Shown here piece by piece: positions 7,059 to 16,840 of a DNA stretch of 26,457 nucleotides. The position numbers and the translations under genes were made by a program. The first letter of the stretch is position 1. Each line of letters opens with the position of its first letter. The notes beneath the pieces were generated by a model. The model had not been told where the DNA came from. It searched no databases and saw only the letters and a program-made list of their open reading frames with translations. The stretch lies in NCBI GenBank assembly GCA_021372535.1, contig JAJFUH010000087.1:1-26457 (forward strand), in the 5' to 3' direction. The stretch is from a bacterium. Its GTDB lineage: Bacteria > Latescibacterota > Latescibacteria > Latescibacterales > Latescibacteraceae.

Positions 7059-9308
7059 ATGAACATATCGGAACTCATTGATGCTTTGGCCCAGGAAGCT
7101 CTTCTCCTCGACCCTCATAATCTGCAGGCATGTGGAAAGATGCTTTCTATTTTGGAAAAAATCGACAATCCAAAAGTCGAAAAGGTAAAAATAAAACTGA
7201 CCGGATACCTTGAATCACTGATCATGAATGATATCGATGGACAGGCGCCACAACTCGAAACGATTATTGGTGCAGTGACAGAGATTCAGAACCGGCTCAA
7301 GGACGAGGGCTTCGAGGCTGAAGCGGTCGAGTCTGAAAAAACTCGGGCTGAAGAAAAAGATACTGAAGAAACCGATGCTGAAGAAACCGGGGCGGAAATC
7401 GCTGAAGAAGCTGTCGCTAAACAGGTAAAAATTCCTATGGAGCCGGAAAGCGAGCCCTCCGGCGGGATGGACGAACAGACAATAGAAGAGCCCGATCTTT
7501 TAAGGGATTTTATTGTTGAAGCCAATGAACATCTCGATTCCATTGAGCTCAATATGGTTGAATGGGAAAAGAGTCCGAACGACAAAGAAATCATCAATTC
7601 GATTTTCAGACCGTTTCACACGATAAAAGGTGTTGCCGGATTCCTGAATCTCCAGAAAGTAAACCGGCTTGCACACCAGCTCGAAAACCTGCTCGACGAA
7701 GCCCGTGACAACAGAATAAAGCTGAGCCCGAGTCTTTCGGATCTGATTTTCGATGGCGTCGACATACTCAAGTCCATGATAACCGCTCTGGATAAATGCA
7801 TGGCAGCCAACGAACCTATCGTTTACGGTGTCAATATCGAGCCGTTCATACAGAGGCTGTCGATGTTCATTTCTTCGGGAATTGATGCGGGCGACCAGGC
7901 AGACACATCCGATGACGGAGAATTTGAAAATGCCCCTGTGCAGCCAATCGGCGAAATCCTTGTCAAGGAGGGCAAGGTCGGTATGGATGTTCTCCAGAAA
8001 ACCCTGGAAAAACAGGCGGAATCGGGGACACAGAAAAAAATCGGCGAACTTCTCGTTGAGGAAAACGCCGTTACTGTCCGTGATGTTCGGGACGCTATCA
8101 GGAAACAGGTGGAACCGAACAAGCAGACCGCTGAAAAACATATCAAGGTCGATACCACGAAGATGGATCAGCTCCTCGATACGGTTGGTGAACTTGTCAT
8201 TTCCGAAACCATGGTGACACACAATCCCAATATTTTGAGAATCACCGATCAGCGTCTTGTCCGCGATCTCGCGCAGCTCCAGAGGGTGACCATGACGCTC
8301 CAGAGTATTTCCATGTCGATGCGTCTTGTTCCGATCGGAGCGACATTCCAGAAAATGAACCGTATTGTACGGGACCTCGCCAAAAAATCCGGGAAACATA
8401 TCAATCTGGTGCTGGACGGCCAGTCTGCTGAAATAGACCGCAACATGGTCGAGGAGCTCTATGATCCCCTCGTGCATATGGTGCGGAATTCATGCGACCA
8501 TGGGATCAAGAAACCGGAAGAGCGTACGGCAAATGGGAAACCGCCCGAAGGCACCATTATTCTCAAAGCCGAGCATACCGGAGGGAAGGTGGCAATTTCC
8601 ATATCCGATGACGGTGACGGCCTCGACCGTGAAAGAATTCTCCAGAAAGCCCGTGAAAAAGGAATCATCAAGCCCGAAGAACGGCCGGATGACAAGGAAA
8701 TCGATCATCTCATTTTTATGCCGGGTTTTTCCACCGCGCAGCAGGTAACCGATGTTTCCGGACGCGGTGTCGGTATGGATGTGGTCAGGAAAGCCATTGA
8801 AAAACTCCGCGGCACGGTCGAAATTCATTCGAAAAAGGGCGAAGGAACAACATTCATCATCAAACTTCCCCTCACGACAGCTATCATTGACGGCATGCTC
8901 GTTCAGATAGGCGAGGAACGCTATATCATTCCGACTCTCTCGGTCCGTCAGCTCGTAAGACCGGAAGAACAGGAAATCAATACGGTCGTAGGGCGTGGTA
9001 AGACGGCCATGATACGCGGAAAACTGCTCCCCCTCATAAAACTTTCGGAAGTTCTGGGTATCGAAAATGGCCAGAAGGATACTTCCGAATCGGTTCTCGT
9101 TGTGGTCGAGGACAGCGAACGGGTGGTTGCCCTCCAGGTGGACTCGCTTCTGGGCAAACAGGAAGTTGTCATCAAAACGCTCGGCGAGCAGTTCAAGGAC
9201 CTCAAGGGAGTTGCCGGCGGCGCAATCCTCGGCGACGGGAAAATCGGGCTTATCCTGGATGTCCGGAGCATCATCAACTCCGATGAAATAGCGGTAGGTA
9301 TAGGATAA
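7059..9308 (+). CDS. cheA: Chemotaxis histidine kinase CheA with inserted MshEN-like motifs
   Basis: A 749-residue CheA, the kinase that couples receptors to response regulators. GAGGGG precedes the ATG by about 10 nt. Residues 1-85 form a short helical region of no known family, followed by an acidic Glu-rich linker (about 88-145). The HPt (P1) domain is at about 148-245 with phosphoacceptor His187 (FHTIKGVAGF). No recognisable P2 docking domain follows. Instead residues 296-319 and 327-350 carry two related motifs (GEILVKEGK and GELLVEENA, each ending in Q 24 residues from its start), like the N-terminal domain of GspE/MshE ATPases. The dimerisation domain (P3) starts near Lys363; the ATPase domain (P4) has His473 in HMVRNSCDHGI, DDGDGLD and GRGVGMDVV; and the CheW-like P5 domain occupies about 600-745. 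It is somewhat longer than usual CheA because of the N-terminal extension and the inserted motifs. CheW follows 124 bp downstream. Confidence 0.95.
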   Translation: MNISELIDALAQEALLLDPHNLQACGKMLSILEKIDNPKVEKVKIKLTGYLESLIMNDIDGQAPQLETIIGAVTEIQNRLKDEGFEAEAVESEKTRAEEKDTEETDAEETGAEIAEEAVAKQVKIPMEPESEPSGGMDEQTIEEPDLLRDFIVEANEHLDSIELNMVEWEKSPNDKEIINSIFRPFHTIKGVAGFLNLQKVNRLAHQLENLLDEARDNRIKLSPSLSDLIFDGVDILKSMITALDKCMAANEPIVYGVNIEPFIQRLSMFISSGIDAGDQADTSDDGEFENAPVQPIGEILVKEGKVGMDVLQKTLEKQAESGTQKKIGELLVEENAVTVRDVRDAIRKQVEPNKQTAEKHIKVDTTKMDQLLDTVGELVISETMVTHNPNILRITDQRLVRDLAQLQRVTMTLQSISMSMRLVPIGATFQKMNRIVRDLAKKSGKHINLVLDGQSAEIDRNMVEELYDPLVHMVRNSCDHGIKKPEERTANGKPPEGTIILKAEHTGGKVAISISDDGDGLDRERILQKAREKGIIKPEERPDDKEIDHLIFMPGFSTAQQVTDVSGRGVGMDVVRKAIEKLRGTVEIHSKKGEGTTFIIKLPLTTAIIDGMLVQIGEERYIIPTLSVRQLVRPEEQEINTVVGRGKTAMIRGKLLPLIKLSEVLGIENGQKDTSESVLVVVEDSERVVALQVDSLLGKQEVVIKTLGEQFKDLKGVAGGAILGDGKIGLILDVRSIINSDEIAVGIG

Positions 9309-9432
9309 TCGCCCATAAGAATAATCTGTTTGCCGGAAGATAACGTTCATCAGAATATATATGTTTCAATAATAACGGATGTTTCAAATATAAATAAATA
9401 ATTTTATCTTTCAGAAAAAAGGAGTGATTACC

Positions 9433-9945
9433 ATGGACGATGTCAGAAAGAGCTCAACAGAGACTCTCACCAATCTGGAGAATATCCAGGGAAAGTATCT
9501 GACTTTCAAGCTTGCCGATGAGGAATACGGGCTGGAAATCCTGAAAGTGAAAGAAATAATCGGCATGATGGCAGTAACGACTCTTCCACGGACACCGAAG
9601 TATGTAAAAGGTGTGATTAACCTTCGCGGGAAAGTCATCCCTGTAATCGATCTCAGGCTGAAGTTCGGACTTGACGAAAAGGTATATGATGAAAAAACCT
9701 GTATCATCGTCGTGGAAATCGGCGAAAGCGGTGTGAACGCCCATATGGGGATTATTGTCGATGCGGTATCCGAGGTCCTCAATGTTACTATCGATGAGCT
9801 CGAACCTACGCCGCGTTTCGGTGTGGCGCTTGATACCGATTATATCCTCGGCATGGCAAAGGGCAAGGGGACGGTTCGGACGCTGCTCGATATCAACAAG
9901 GTTCTCACCGCCGAAGAACTGAGCCTCTTAACGGAAAAAATATAA
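9433..9945 (+). CDS. cheW: Chemotaxis coupling protein CheW
   Basis: A 170-residue CheW, the adaptor that links CheA to receptors through paired SH3-like beta-barrels. The ATG at 9433 has GGAG at 9421-9424 with an 8-nt spacer, so it is preferred to the in-frame GTG at 9424. Family hallmarks are visible: KYLTFKLADEEYGLEILKV at the start of the fold, TTLPRTPKYVKGVINLRGK (the conserved proline and N-L-R-G-x-V/I-I-P-V core), GIIVDAVSEVLN, and the closing LLDINKVL. Length is normal. It lies between cheA and cheR with gaps of 124 and 245 bp, so it may be expressed by read-through or from its own promoter. No receptor gene lies nearby for it to couple. Confidence 0.95.
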   Translation: MDDVRKSSTETLTNLENIQGKYLTFKLADEEYGLEILKVKEIIGMMAVTTLPRTPKYVKGVINLRGKVIPVIDLRLKFGLDEKVYDEKTCIIVVEIGESGVNAHMGIIVDAVSEVLNVTIDELEPTPRFGVALDTDYILGMAKGKGTVRTLLDINKVLTAEELSLLTEKI

Positions 9946-10096
9946 GAAGCCCCGGTTTTATGAGGGACGGCCATATCGATCATCACCCTGTCATAACAAT
10001 GCACGTACCTGCAATAATTGTGCGCTGAAAAACCGATGGGTACAGGACATTCATCTGTCCGATTTATGGCAGCCAAACAGATTGCAGGGAAGAATT

Positions 10097-10120
10097 CTGA
10101 AAAGTATGTGAACTTTTCAG
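10097..10120. repeat. Perfect hairpin between cheW and cheR
   Basis: CTGAAAAGT (10097-10105), loop ATGTGA, ACTTTTCAG (10112-10120): a 9-bp perfect stem, 70 bp ahead of the cheR start. There is no T-run after it, so it is not a standard terminator. It could be an operator dyad or a processing/stabilising structure in the mRNA. The rest of 9946-10190 shows nothing. Confidence 0.45.
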
Positions 10121-10190
10121 TGTCGGAGGGGATTGCTGTTCCTTATCCGAAAAATACCTGAAACAGCGAATTTTTTTGGAGAATGAAATA

Positions 10191-11024
10191 ATGAATTCTG
10201 GCGTTCAGAAAGGGCATAGCTTCGAACTCCGTGACAGCGAGTATAAAAAACTGGCTGACATTGTTTACCGGTGTGCGGGGATAAGCCTCGGTGATAATAA
10301 AAAAGAGCTTGTCCATGCGCGGCTCAGCAAGATACTGAGAAAACGTGAAATAGCCGGTTTTTCGGAATACATGTCAATTTTAAGTAATGACAAAACAGGG
10401 GACGAACTTATTTCCCTGCTCGATGCAATCTCCACAAATGTTACCCATTTCTTCCGCGAATCGGAACATTTCACGTTTTTCAACGAGACCTTTTCCGATA
10501 AAGGGCACGATGGGAATCTCCGGATATGGAGCGCAGGGTGTTCGAGCGGTGAGGAGCCGTATTCGATAGCCATAACGCTGCGGGAAAATATTCTGAAAGA
10601 AAAATCCCCGATGCCCTACATTCTTGCCACTGACCTTTCAACAAAAGTTCTCGACAGGGCAACAAGCGGCCTGTATCCCATGAAGGCAATTGAAAACCTT
10701 CAGGCCGCCCTGAAGAAAAAGTATTTTCTGAAGGGAAAAGGGGAATTCGCGGGAATGATAAAAGTGAAAAAAGCAATTACGAGCATGGTTACTTTTCAGA
10801 GACTCAATCTTATAGAGCCGTTCCAGTTCAGCAAGAAATTTGACGTTATTTTTTGCAGAAATGTCATGATATATTTCGATAATGAAACACGGAGCAGCAT
10901 AGTCAGGAAGTATTATGATGCCCTCCATCCGGGAGGATACCTCATCATCGGACATTCGGAGAGCCTGAATGGTGTCGATCATTCATTCAAATACATCAAG
11001 CCTACTATTTACAGGAAATTATAA
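10191..11024 (+). CDS. cheR: Chemotaxis protein methyltransferase CheR
   Basis: A 277-residue CheR that methylates receptor glutamates with S-adenosylmethionine. ATG at 10191 has GGAG at 10178-10181 (9-nt spacer); an in-frame TTG at 10176 overlaps that site and is rejected. The N-terminal helical domain (about 10-80) ends in the conserved STNVTHFFRE. The Rossmann-type domain follows with the SAM-binding IWSAGCSSGEEPYSIAI, the acidic LATDLS, the FDVIFCRNVMIYFD motif and the late GGYLIIGHSESL. No TPR or other extension. It opens a run of seven tightly packed genes (cheR, cheD, HDOD, cheY, cheX, second cheD, cheB); the CheD gene starts 2 bp after its stop codon. The opposing methylesterase CheB closes the run. 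Confidence 0.95.
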   Translation: MNSGVQKGHSFELRDSEYKKLADIVYRCAGISLGDNKKELVHARLSKILRKREIAGFSEYMSILSNDKTGDELISLLDAISTNVTHFFRESEHFTFFNETFSDKGHDGNLRIWSAGCSSGEEPYSIAITLRENILKEKSPMPYILATDLSTKVLDRATSGLYPMKAIENLQAALKKKYFLKGKGEFAGMIKVKKAITSMVTFQRLNLIEPFQFSKKFDVIFCRNVMIYFDNETRSSIVRKYYDALHPGGYLIIGHSESLNGVDHSFKYIKPTIYRKL

Positions 11025-11026
11025 AT

Positions 11027-11524
11027 ATGATTGGTGAGCGGGGGAAGGTATTGACCATCGGTGTTGCTGACATGAAGATATCGGATGATCCATTGTCGAC
11101 TCTGGTGACATATTCGCTCGGTTCGTGCCTCGGGATTATTGTCTACGATCCGGTTGTGAAGGTTGGAGGGCTCCTGCATGCCATGCTTCCGGAAGCTAAT
11201 GACGAGAAAAGGAAACAGGGTTTCAATCCTTATAAGTATATTGATACGGGAGTTCCCATACTCTTTAAGGAGGCATACAAATACGGTGCGCTGAAACACC
11301 GTTTACAGATAACCGTCGCGGGCGGATCGCAGATTCTGGACGAGTCAGGGTTTTTCAACATCGGGAAAAGAAATCTGGCAACACTCAGAAAGCTTTTCTG
11401 GAAGAACGGTGTTATGATAGATAAAGAACATGTCGAGGGTTCTGTTTCCAGGACAGTCCGGATCGATCTTAATACCGGTCAGGTTAAAATCAAGCTGGGC
11501 TGGGGAGAGGAAATTCAATTATGA
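11027..11524 (+). CDS. cheD: Chemoreceptor glutamine deamidase CheD (complete catalytic triad)
   Basis: A 165-residue CheD, which deamidates receptor glutamines to glutamates. The catalytic residues known from Thermotoga CheD are all found at the right spacing: Thr28, Cys34 (TYSLGSCLGI) and His51 (GGLLHAMLP), the last 17 residues after Cys. The later GGSQIL and the NIGKRNLA segment also fit the family. The start lies 2 bp after cheR and the end overlaps the HDOD gene by 4 bp (ATGA), indicating translational coupling. A second, divergent CheD lies at 13286-13777; this one is the likely active enzyme. Confidence 0.93.
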   Translation: MIGERGKVLTIGVADMKISDDPLSTLVTYSLGSCLGIIVYDPVVKVGGLLHAMLPEANDEKRKQGFNPYKYIDTGVPILFKEAYKYGALKHRLQITVAGGSQILDESGFFNIGKRNLATLRKLFWKNGVMIDKEHVEGSVSRTVRIDLNTGQVKIKLGWGEEIQL

Positions 11525-12381
11525 AAGATTTACAGCACATTATAGGGAAAATAGATTATTTGCCTCCGTTCCCTTCTGTTGTCGCCAGAGCGCTTTCCAT
11601 GCTGGACAGTCCGAAGGTTAAACCGGAACAGATTGTCGAAGTGATCAAGTTCGATCCGGGGATTGCAACGAATATTTTGCGGTTGTGCAACTCGAGCTAT
11701 TTTGGCCTTAACCGTTCGATCACCAGCCTTCAGGAAGCGTTGATATATATCGGGCTTGCGCGGTTCAGGGAAATCCTTGTTCTTTCGGGAACGCGGCAGT
11801 TTTTTGAGAAAAAGTCCCCCGGTTACGAAATGAGAAAAGGCGAGCTCTGGAGATTTGCCCTGGCATCCTCGGTCACCGCGAAAGAGCTGTCAAAGATCAT
11901 TCCGGTCGACAACAGCGAGTCAGTATTTCTGGCGGCGCTTCTCCATGACCTTGGCAAACTGGTTCTCAGCGAGTTTATTACCGATTCATGGAACATGATC
12001 CATGAAAAGGTCGAACATCAGGGTTTAACATTTATCGATGCTGAAAAAGAAGTCGTGGGCATCGATCATGCGGAGCTCGGCGCCATGATCCTTGAAACAT
12101 GGGGATTTCCACCGGCGGTAATCAATGCGGTGAGAAAACATCACAGACCCCTTGAAGACGATGATACCGTGCTCGATGATATTGTGAAAATATCGGTCAC
12201 CCTGACCATGATGATGGGTTACGGGACATCGGTTGACGGTCTCGCGTATCATGGCTTTGACGAGGTCTGCCGCCGTAATAATCTCCACACCGATATGTTG
12301 GACAGAGTGATGGGAGAGTCGCTCGAAATAATAAATGAAGTTGAATCAGACTATGGAATATGTATTCTGGAGGATTCCTGA
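11521..12381 (+). CDS. HDOD-domain signalling protein
   Basis: A 286-residue protein made mostly of one HDOD domain (about 10-210). The N-terminal LPPFPSVVARALSMLDSP and the ITSLQEALIYIGLARFREIL block are typical, as is the later GIDHAELGAMILETWGFP with VRKHHRP. Unlike many HDOD proteins, a HD-like His142-Asp143 pair survives (ALLHDLGKLVL), although the full metal-site set of true HD-GYP enzymes is not evident. HDOD proteins serve as regulatory or scaffold modules, and are often found beside chemosensory or cyclic-di-GMP genes; their chemistry is mostly unknown. The start codon overlaps the CheD stop (ATGA), and the CheY gene begins 1 bp after its stop. This placement inside a coupled che run argues for a role in the output or control of the chemosensory pathway. 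Confidence 0.9.
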   Translation: MKDLQHIIGKIDYLPPFPSVVARALSMLDSPKVKPEQIVEVIKFDPGIATNILRLCNSSYFGLNRSITSLQEALIYIGLARFREILVLSGTRQFFEKKSPGYEMRKGELWRFALASSVTAKELSKIIPVDNSESVFLAALLHDLGKLVLSEFITDSWNMIHEKVEHQGLTFIDAEKEVVGIDHAELGAMILETWGFPPAVINAVRKHHRPLEDDDTVLDDIVKISVTLTMMMGYGTSVDGLAYHGFDEVCRRNNLHTDMLDRVMGESLEIINEVESDYGICILEDS

Positions 12382-12382
12382 A

Positions 12383-12808
12383 ATGGCACTGAAGGTTCTG
12401 GTTGTGGATGACTCCGATGTTATGCGTAAAATCGTAAAACGTGTACTGGGGCTCTCAGGATTCGAAATCGATACAATATATGATGCCGCCAACGGTGATG
12501 AGGCGCTCATGGTGCTTGTGGATAATGAGGTCGATGTTGTGCTCACCGATATAAACATGCCGGTGATGAGCGGCACCGAACTGCTGAAAGCCATGAAGGC
12601 TGACCAGCGGTTCGCTCATGTCCCCGTCATTGTCGTAAGCACTGAGGGCAGGACCGAGCGTATCGCGAGTATCCTCGAACTTGGCGCCGCAGGATATATT
12701 ACAAAACCATTTAAACCCGAAGACATCCGTCTCGTAATCAAGGACGCGTTAGGAGTTGATTATTCTTATGGAAGCCAAGTTGAAGAACCTGAAGACAGTG
12801 ATTTCTGA
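12383..12808 (+). CDS. cheY: CheY-type response regulator
   Basis: A 141-residue single receiver domain with a short acidic tail. ATG at 12383 is chosen because GGAGG lies at 12369-12373 and the fold starts at once (MALKVLVVDDSD); an upstream in-frame ATG at 12335 lies inside the HDOD gene. Active-site residues are Asp9/Asp10, phosphoacceptor Asp56 (VVLTDINMPVMSG), Thr87 in VVSTEG and Lys108 in YITKPFKPEDI. The STEG and KPF forms are typical of CheY proteins that serve CheA. The CheX gene starts inside its last 41 bp, so CheY and its probable phosphatase are made together. With no flagellar gene in view, the target of CheY-phosphate is unknown. Confidence 0.92.
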   Translation: MALKVLVVDDSDVMRKIVKRVLGLSGFEIDTIYDAANGDEALMVLVDNEVDVVLTDINMPVMSGTELLKAMKADQRFAHVPVIVVSTEGRTERIASILELGAAGYITKPFKPEDIRLVIKDALGVDYSYGSQVEEPEDSDF

Positions 12809-13285
12809 TGTAATGGAAAAAATGTATTTTCTTCTGCCGGACGCGGAAGTGGATACGATAAACTCATACAGTTCTGAGAATCACTTTTTACCCATATACA
12901 TCGGTATCAGAGGGAATCCCGGGTACTTGCTGACCTTTGCTTTCGACAGGGAGCTTGCCGGATCGATGGCTGTCGATCTTCTCGGTGTCAATGAAACCGA
13001 AGTCAACGATGAGATTGCCGAGAAATGCCTCAAGGAAACCGCCAACATCATTGCGGGTAACTTCATGCTCAGTTTCGAAAGCCAGGAAAACCTGGAAATA
13101 ACGTTGCCGAGTGCACGAAAACAGGATATTTTCGGAACGGATACCATAACCGATGAACCGTCCGGGCAGGGAAACACGGAGATCATTGACGGACGGAAAA
13201 ACAGTGACGGTTCTGTTTCATTGATTCTTTCTTTCAATGGTTACTTTCTTAAGGCGATCATCGAAACGGTAACAAACAGTGTGTG

Positions 13286-13286
<1 letters not shown>
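12768..13286 (+). CDS. cheX: CheX/CheC-type CheY-phosphate phosphatase
   Basis: A 172-residue protein of the CheC/CheX/FliY phosphatase family, which removes phosphate from CheY. The active-site signature E-x-x-N followed by a distant Pro is present once: Glu90 and Asn93 in CLKETANIIAGNF, then Pro114 (ITLP), 21 residues later. One such helix rather than two points to CheX rather than CheC. ATG at 12768 follows AGGAG at 12751-12755 with a long 12-nt spacer; a shorter start at 12813 is possible but has no ribosome-binding site. It overlaps cheY by 41 bp and its TGA stop overlaps the ATG of the second CheD by one base. This parallels the CheC-CheD partnership known from Bacillus and Thermotoga. 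Confidence 0.85.
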
Positions 13287-14814
<1,528 letters not shown>

Positions 14815-15199
14815 CGGATTCTTTCTCGCCCGATTCCGGTCATGCTTCCGGAAACCTCTGTTTATCCATCATTCCTTGTCCCCTCTCCCGTAAACGGGAG
14901 AGGGGGGAAACACAGGAATCCTGAGATTCGATATTTTCTCTCCCTTCTCCCGTTCATGGAAGAAGGGCGGGTCCCCGATCAAACCGGGGATAAGATCATG
15001 AATATGACCTGGAAGATCGATCAGCCTATTATCAAACAAAAATGGTATTTCATGATTTCATGGTCCGGATTTCAGGGGCAGAACCATGTCTCAGTTTTAA
15101 CCTTGACTATTGACATTTCTATACTCTTATTATTTGCACGAGTATGTCAGTAAATTATCCGACTGTTTCACATAATACATGAATACGAGGAGGAATCGT
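14815..15199. other. 385-bp gap with hairpin repeats
   Basis: Holds the hairpin elements at 14880-14905 and 14942-14967 and then an AT-rich stretch before the ceramidase-like gene. An open frame over 14842-15153 runs through the hairpins, has no ribosome-binding site and no family resemblance, so no gene is called. TTGACA occurs at 15110-15115 but no well-spaced -10 was found. Confidence 0.5.
14880..14967. repeat. Paired hairpin repeat after cheB
   Basis: A perfect 11-bp stem, CCCCTCTCCCG (14880-14890), loop TAAA, CGGGAGAGGGG (14895-14905), is followed by a second stem, CCCTTCT (14942-14948) with AGAAGGG (14961-14967). It has no T-run, so it would end cheB mRNA by structure (protection from decay) rather than as a standard terminator. 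The style matches dispersed palindromic repeats rather than a unique site. Confidence 0.6.
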
Positions 15200-16657
15200 A
15201 TGCATAAACATACCGAGGTTAAATGCACCGGCATGGGACGGCGCGAGCTCCTGAAAAAGGTAACCATCGGCACAGCCGGTCTGGCTGCCGTCTCTCTTGC
15301 CCCGGCCGGTTGTTCGGGAGCGGTGAAGACAGCGCCTCTGAAGGCCGGATTCGCGCGGGTTAAAATCACACCGCCGCTCGGAACGGCGATGACCGGTTTC
15401 GGCGCCCGTGATTTCGACCCCGCGGGGTGCAAGGGAATACACGACGATCTTTATACCAATGCTCTCTATGTTTCCCAGGGCGACAGGCAGGTTTTTATTT
15501 TCGGGTTTGACCTGCTCTTTTTCAGCAGGGACGAAGCCGACCGTTTGAAGGGTGCTATCGGCAGGAAAATCGATATTTCTCCGCGCGGGATTCTGCTCAA
15601 TACGTCCCATACCCATACCGGGCCAAAGATCGGCACATGGTTTTATACTCCGGCCGACCCGGCCTATCTCCAGTTTGTGGAAGATGCCGTTGTGCGTGCC
15701 GCATGTGAGGCTCACGATTCAGCCCGCGAAGTGACCATGTGGGCGGGAGCGACGCAGTCCGCGGTGCCCATGAGCCGCCGGAGGAAGCTTCCCGACGGTT
15801 CCATCGAGTTTGCGCCGTACCCGGAAGGTATTGTCGATAAAAACCTGCCGGTCTGCCTGTTCAAAGACAGCGCGGGGAAGCCGGTATGCCTCATGTTCTC
15901 CGTTTCATGCCACCCGTCGACCATAAAAGGTGTCGAGCGGTCGTACTGGATTTCCGCCGATTATCCCGGAGCGGCAATGGCTGAGCTTGACCGGCATCTC
16001 GGTTCGGCGGTGAGCCTGTTCCTTCAGGGCGCCGGCGGAGATGCGAAAGCGAGCGTAATCGGAAAAGGCGAGGATCAGTGGCGCGCGGGGACATGGGACG
16101 ATGTTGCGGCAGTGGGAAAGATGGCGGCCGATGAGGTTGTTTCAGTGCTTGATAAGGGACTCACACAGGTCGAGCCCGGATTATGCACTTCGCTGATCGA
16201 TATGGAGTGGCCGCTCGGAAAACCTTACACCCGCGAGCAGCTGCAGGAGATAATCGGAAAACCCCAGGCTCATTCCGAAAGCATGCCCGAGGTAATGCAG
16301 ATGTGGGCGAAAGAGAAGCTCTCCCTGCTCGACCGTGGTTACACGCTGCCCACATCGGTATCTATCGCCGCCCATGGCATTCATCTCGGCGCAGGTGTCC
16401 GTTTCGTTGGTATCGAGGGCGAGCTTGTCGGGGGACTGGGAAACCTCATACAGGATTTCTACGGTTCCGGCGTTACCTTTGCGATGGGATACACGGATGG
16501 CGCTCAGCTCTACCTGCCGACATCGGCGCAGCTCGATGAGGGTGGCTACGAAGCGGAAAGCTGGTGGGAATACCGTCAGCCCGCGCCGCTCGCCAAGGGT
16601 CATGAAAAGATACTGACAGCGACATTGGAAGAACTGAAGAAGAACGGTATAACATAG
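15200..16657 (+). CDS. Tat-exported neutral ceramidase-like protein
   Basis: A 485-residue exported protein of the neutral/alkaline non-lysosomal ceramidase family. ATG at 15200 has AGGAGG at 15188-15193, so it is preferred to 15179. A twin-arginine signal (Arg14-Arg15, GRRELLKK) is followed by a hydrophobic stretch and a lipobox-like APAGC, suggesting a Tat lipoprotein. The family start (GFARVKITPPLGTAMTGFG) and three of the expected zinc-site elements are visible: HTHTG (His137, His139), SCHPS (His238) and the late IEGE; the C-terminal GYTDGAQLYLPT and GGYEAE also fit. Total length is well below the 650-700 residues of full ceramidases, so the C-terminal immunoglobulin-like domain is absent. 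The segment that carries the nucleophile Ser in true ceramidases (GDVSPN) reads GGDAKAS here, with Lys283 at that position. The substrate is therefore uncertain. It is transcribed alone and convergently with the propeller operon. Confidence 0.85.
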   Translation: MHKHTEVKCTGMGRRELLKKVTIGTAGLAAVSLAPAGCSGAVKTAPLKAGFARVKITPPLGTAMTGFGARDFDPAGCKGIHDDLYTNALYVSQGDRQVFIFGFDLLFFSRDEADRLKGAIGRKIDISPRGILLNTSHTHTGPKIGTWFYTPADPAYLQFVEDAVVRAACEAHDSAREVTMWAGATQSAVPMSRRRKLPDGSIEFAPYPEGIVDKNLPVCLFKDSAGKPVCLMFSVSCHPSTIKGVERSYWISADYPGAAMAELDRHLGSAVSLFLQGAGGDAKASVIGKGEDQWRAGTWDDVAAVGKMAADEVVSVLDKGLTQVEPGLCTSLIDMEWPLGKPYTREQLQEIIGKPQAHSESMPEVMQMWAKEKLSLLDRGYTLPTSVSIAAHGIHLGAGVRFVGIEGELVGGLGNLIQDFYGSGVTFAMGYTDGAQLYLPTSAQLDEGGYEAESWWEYRQPAPLAKGHEKILTATLEELKKNGIT

Positions 16658-16726
16658 CGTTAAATCAGCACTGTTCTTACCATTCGACAGATCGCGGATT
16701 TGTATGGATTTGCGCGAGCTATTGAC

Positions 16727-16797
16727 ATGGAACTCACCTCCCGTCCTTCTCTTTTTTTCAAAGAGAGGAGGAGCCGCAACGGCGTGGTGAGTTCCAT
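16727..16797. repeat. Compound inverted repeat, possible two-way terminator
   Basis: ATGGAACTCACC (16727-16738) and GGTGAGTTCCAT (16786-16797) form a perfect 12-bp outer stem. Inside are two further stems, CTCTTT/AAAGAG with flanking CCT/AGG, and GCCG-CAA-CGGC, giving a three-armed fold. TTTT follows the right end. It sits between convergent genes, so it may end transcription from both sides. CATGGAAACTCACC at the right edge of the window (26419-26432) looks like the start of another copy. Confidence 0.65.
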
Positions 16798-16840
16798 TTT
16801 TATATACAACGAATTATTTTTCTGCGTTTTTTCTAAAACA

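Noticed and set aside
7500-8477. 325-codon minus-strand frame opposite cheA
   Set aside because: Antisense to conserved HPt and kinase domains, no ribosome-binding site and no recognisable motif.
10067-10086. TGGC...TTGCA resembling a second sigma-54 promoter ahead of cheR
   Set aside because: GG and GC are 14 bp apart, not 10; sigma-54 spacing is strict.
15110-15133. TTGACA followed by TATTAT before the ceramidase-like gene
   Set aside because: Spacer of only 12 bp; not a usable sigma-70 promoter as written.
14842-15153. 103-codon plus-strand frame after cheB
   Set aside because: It runs through hairpin repeats, lacks a ribosome-binding site, and its product has no domain character.
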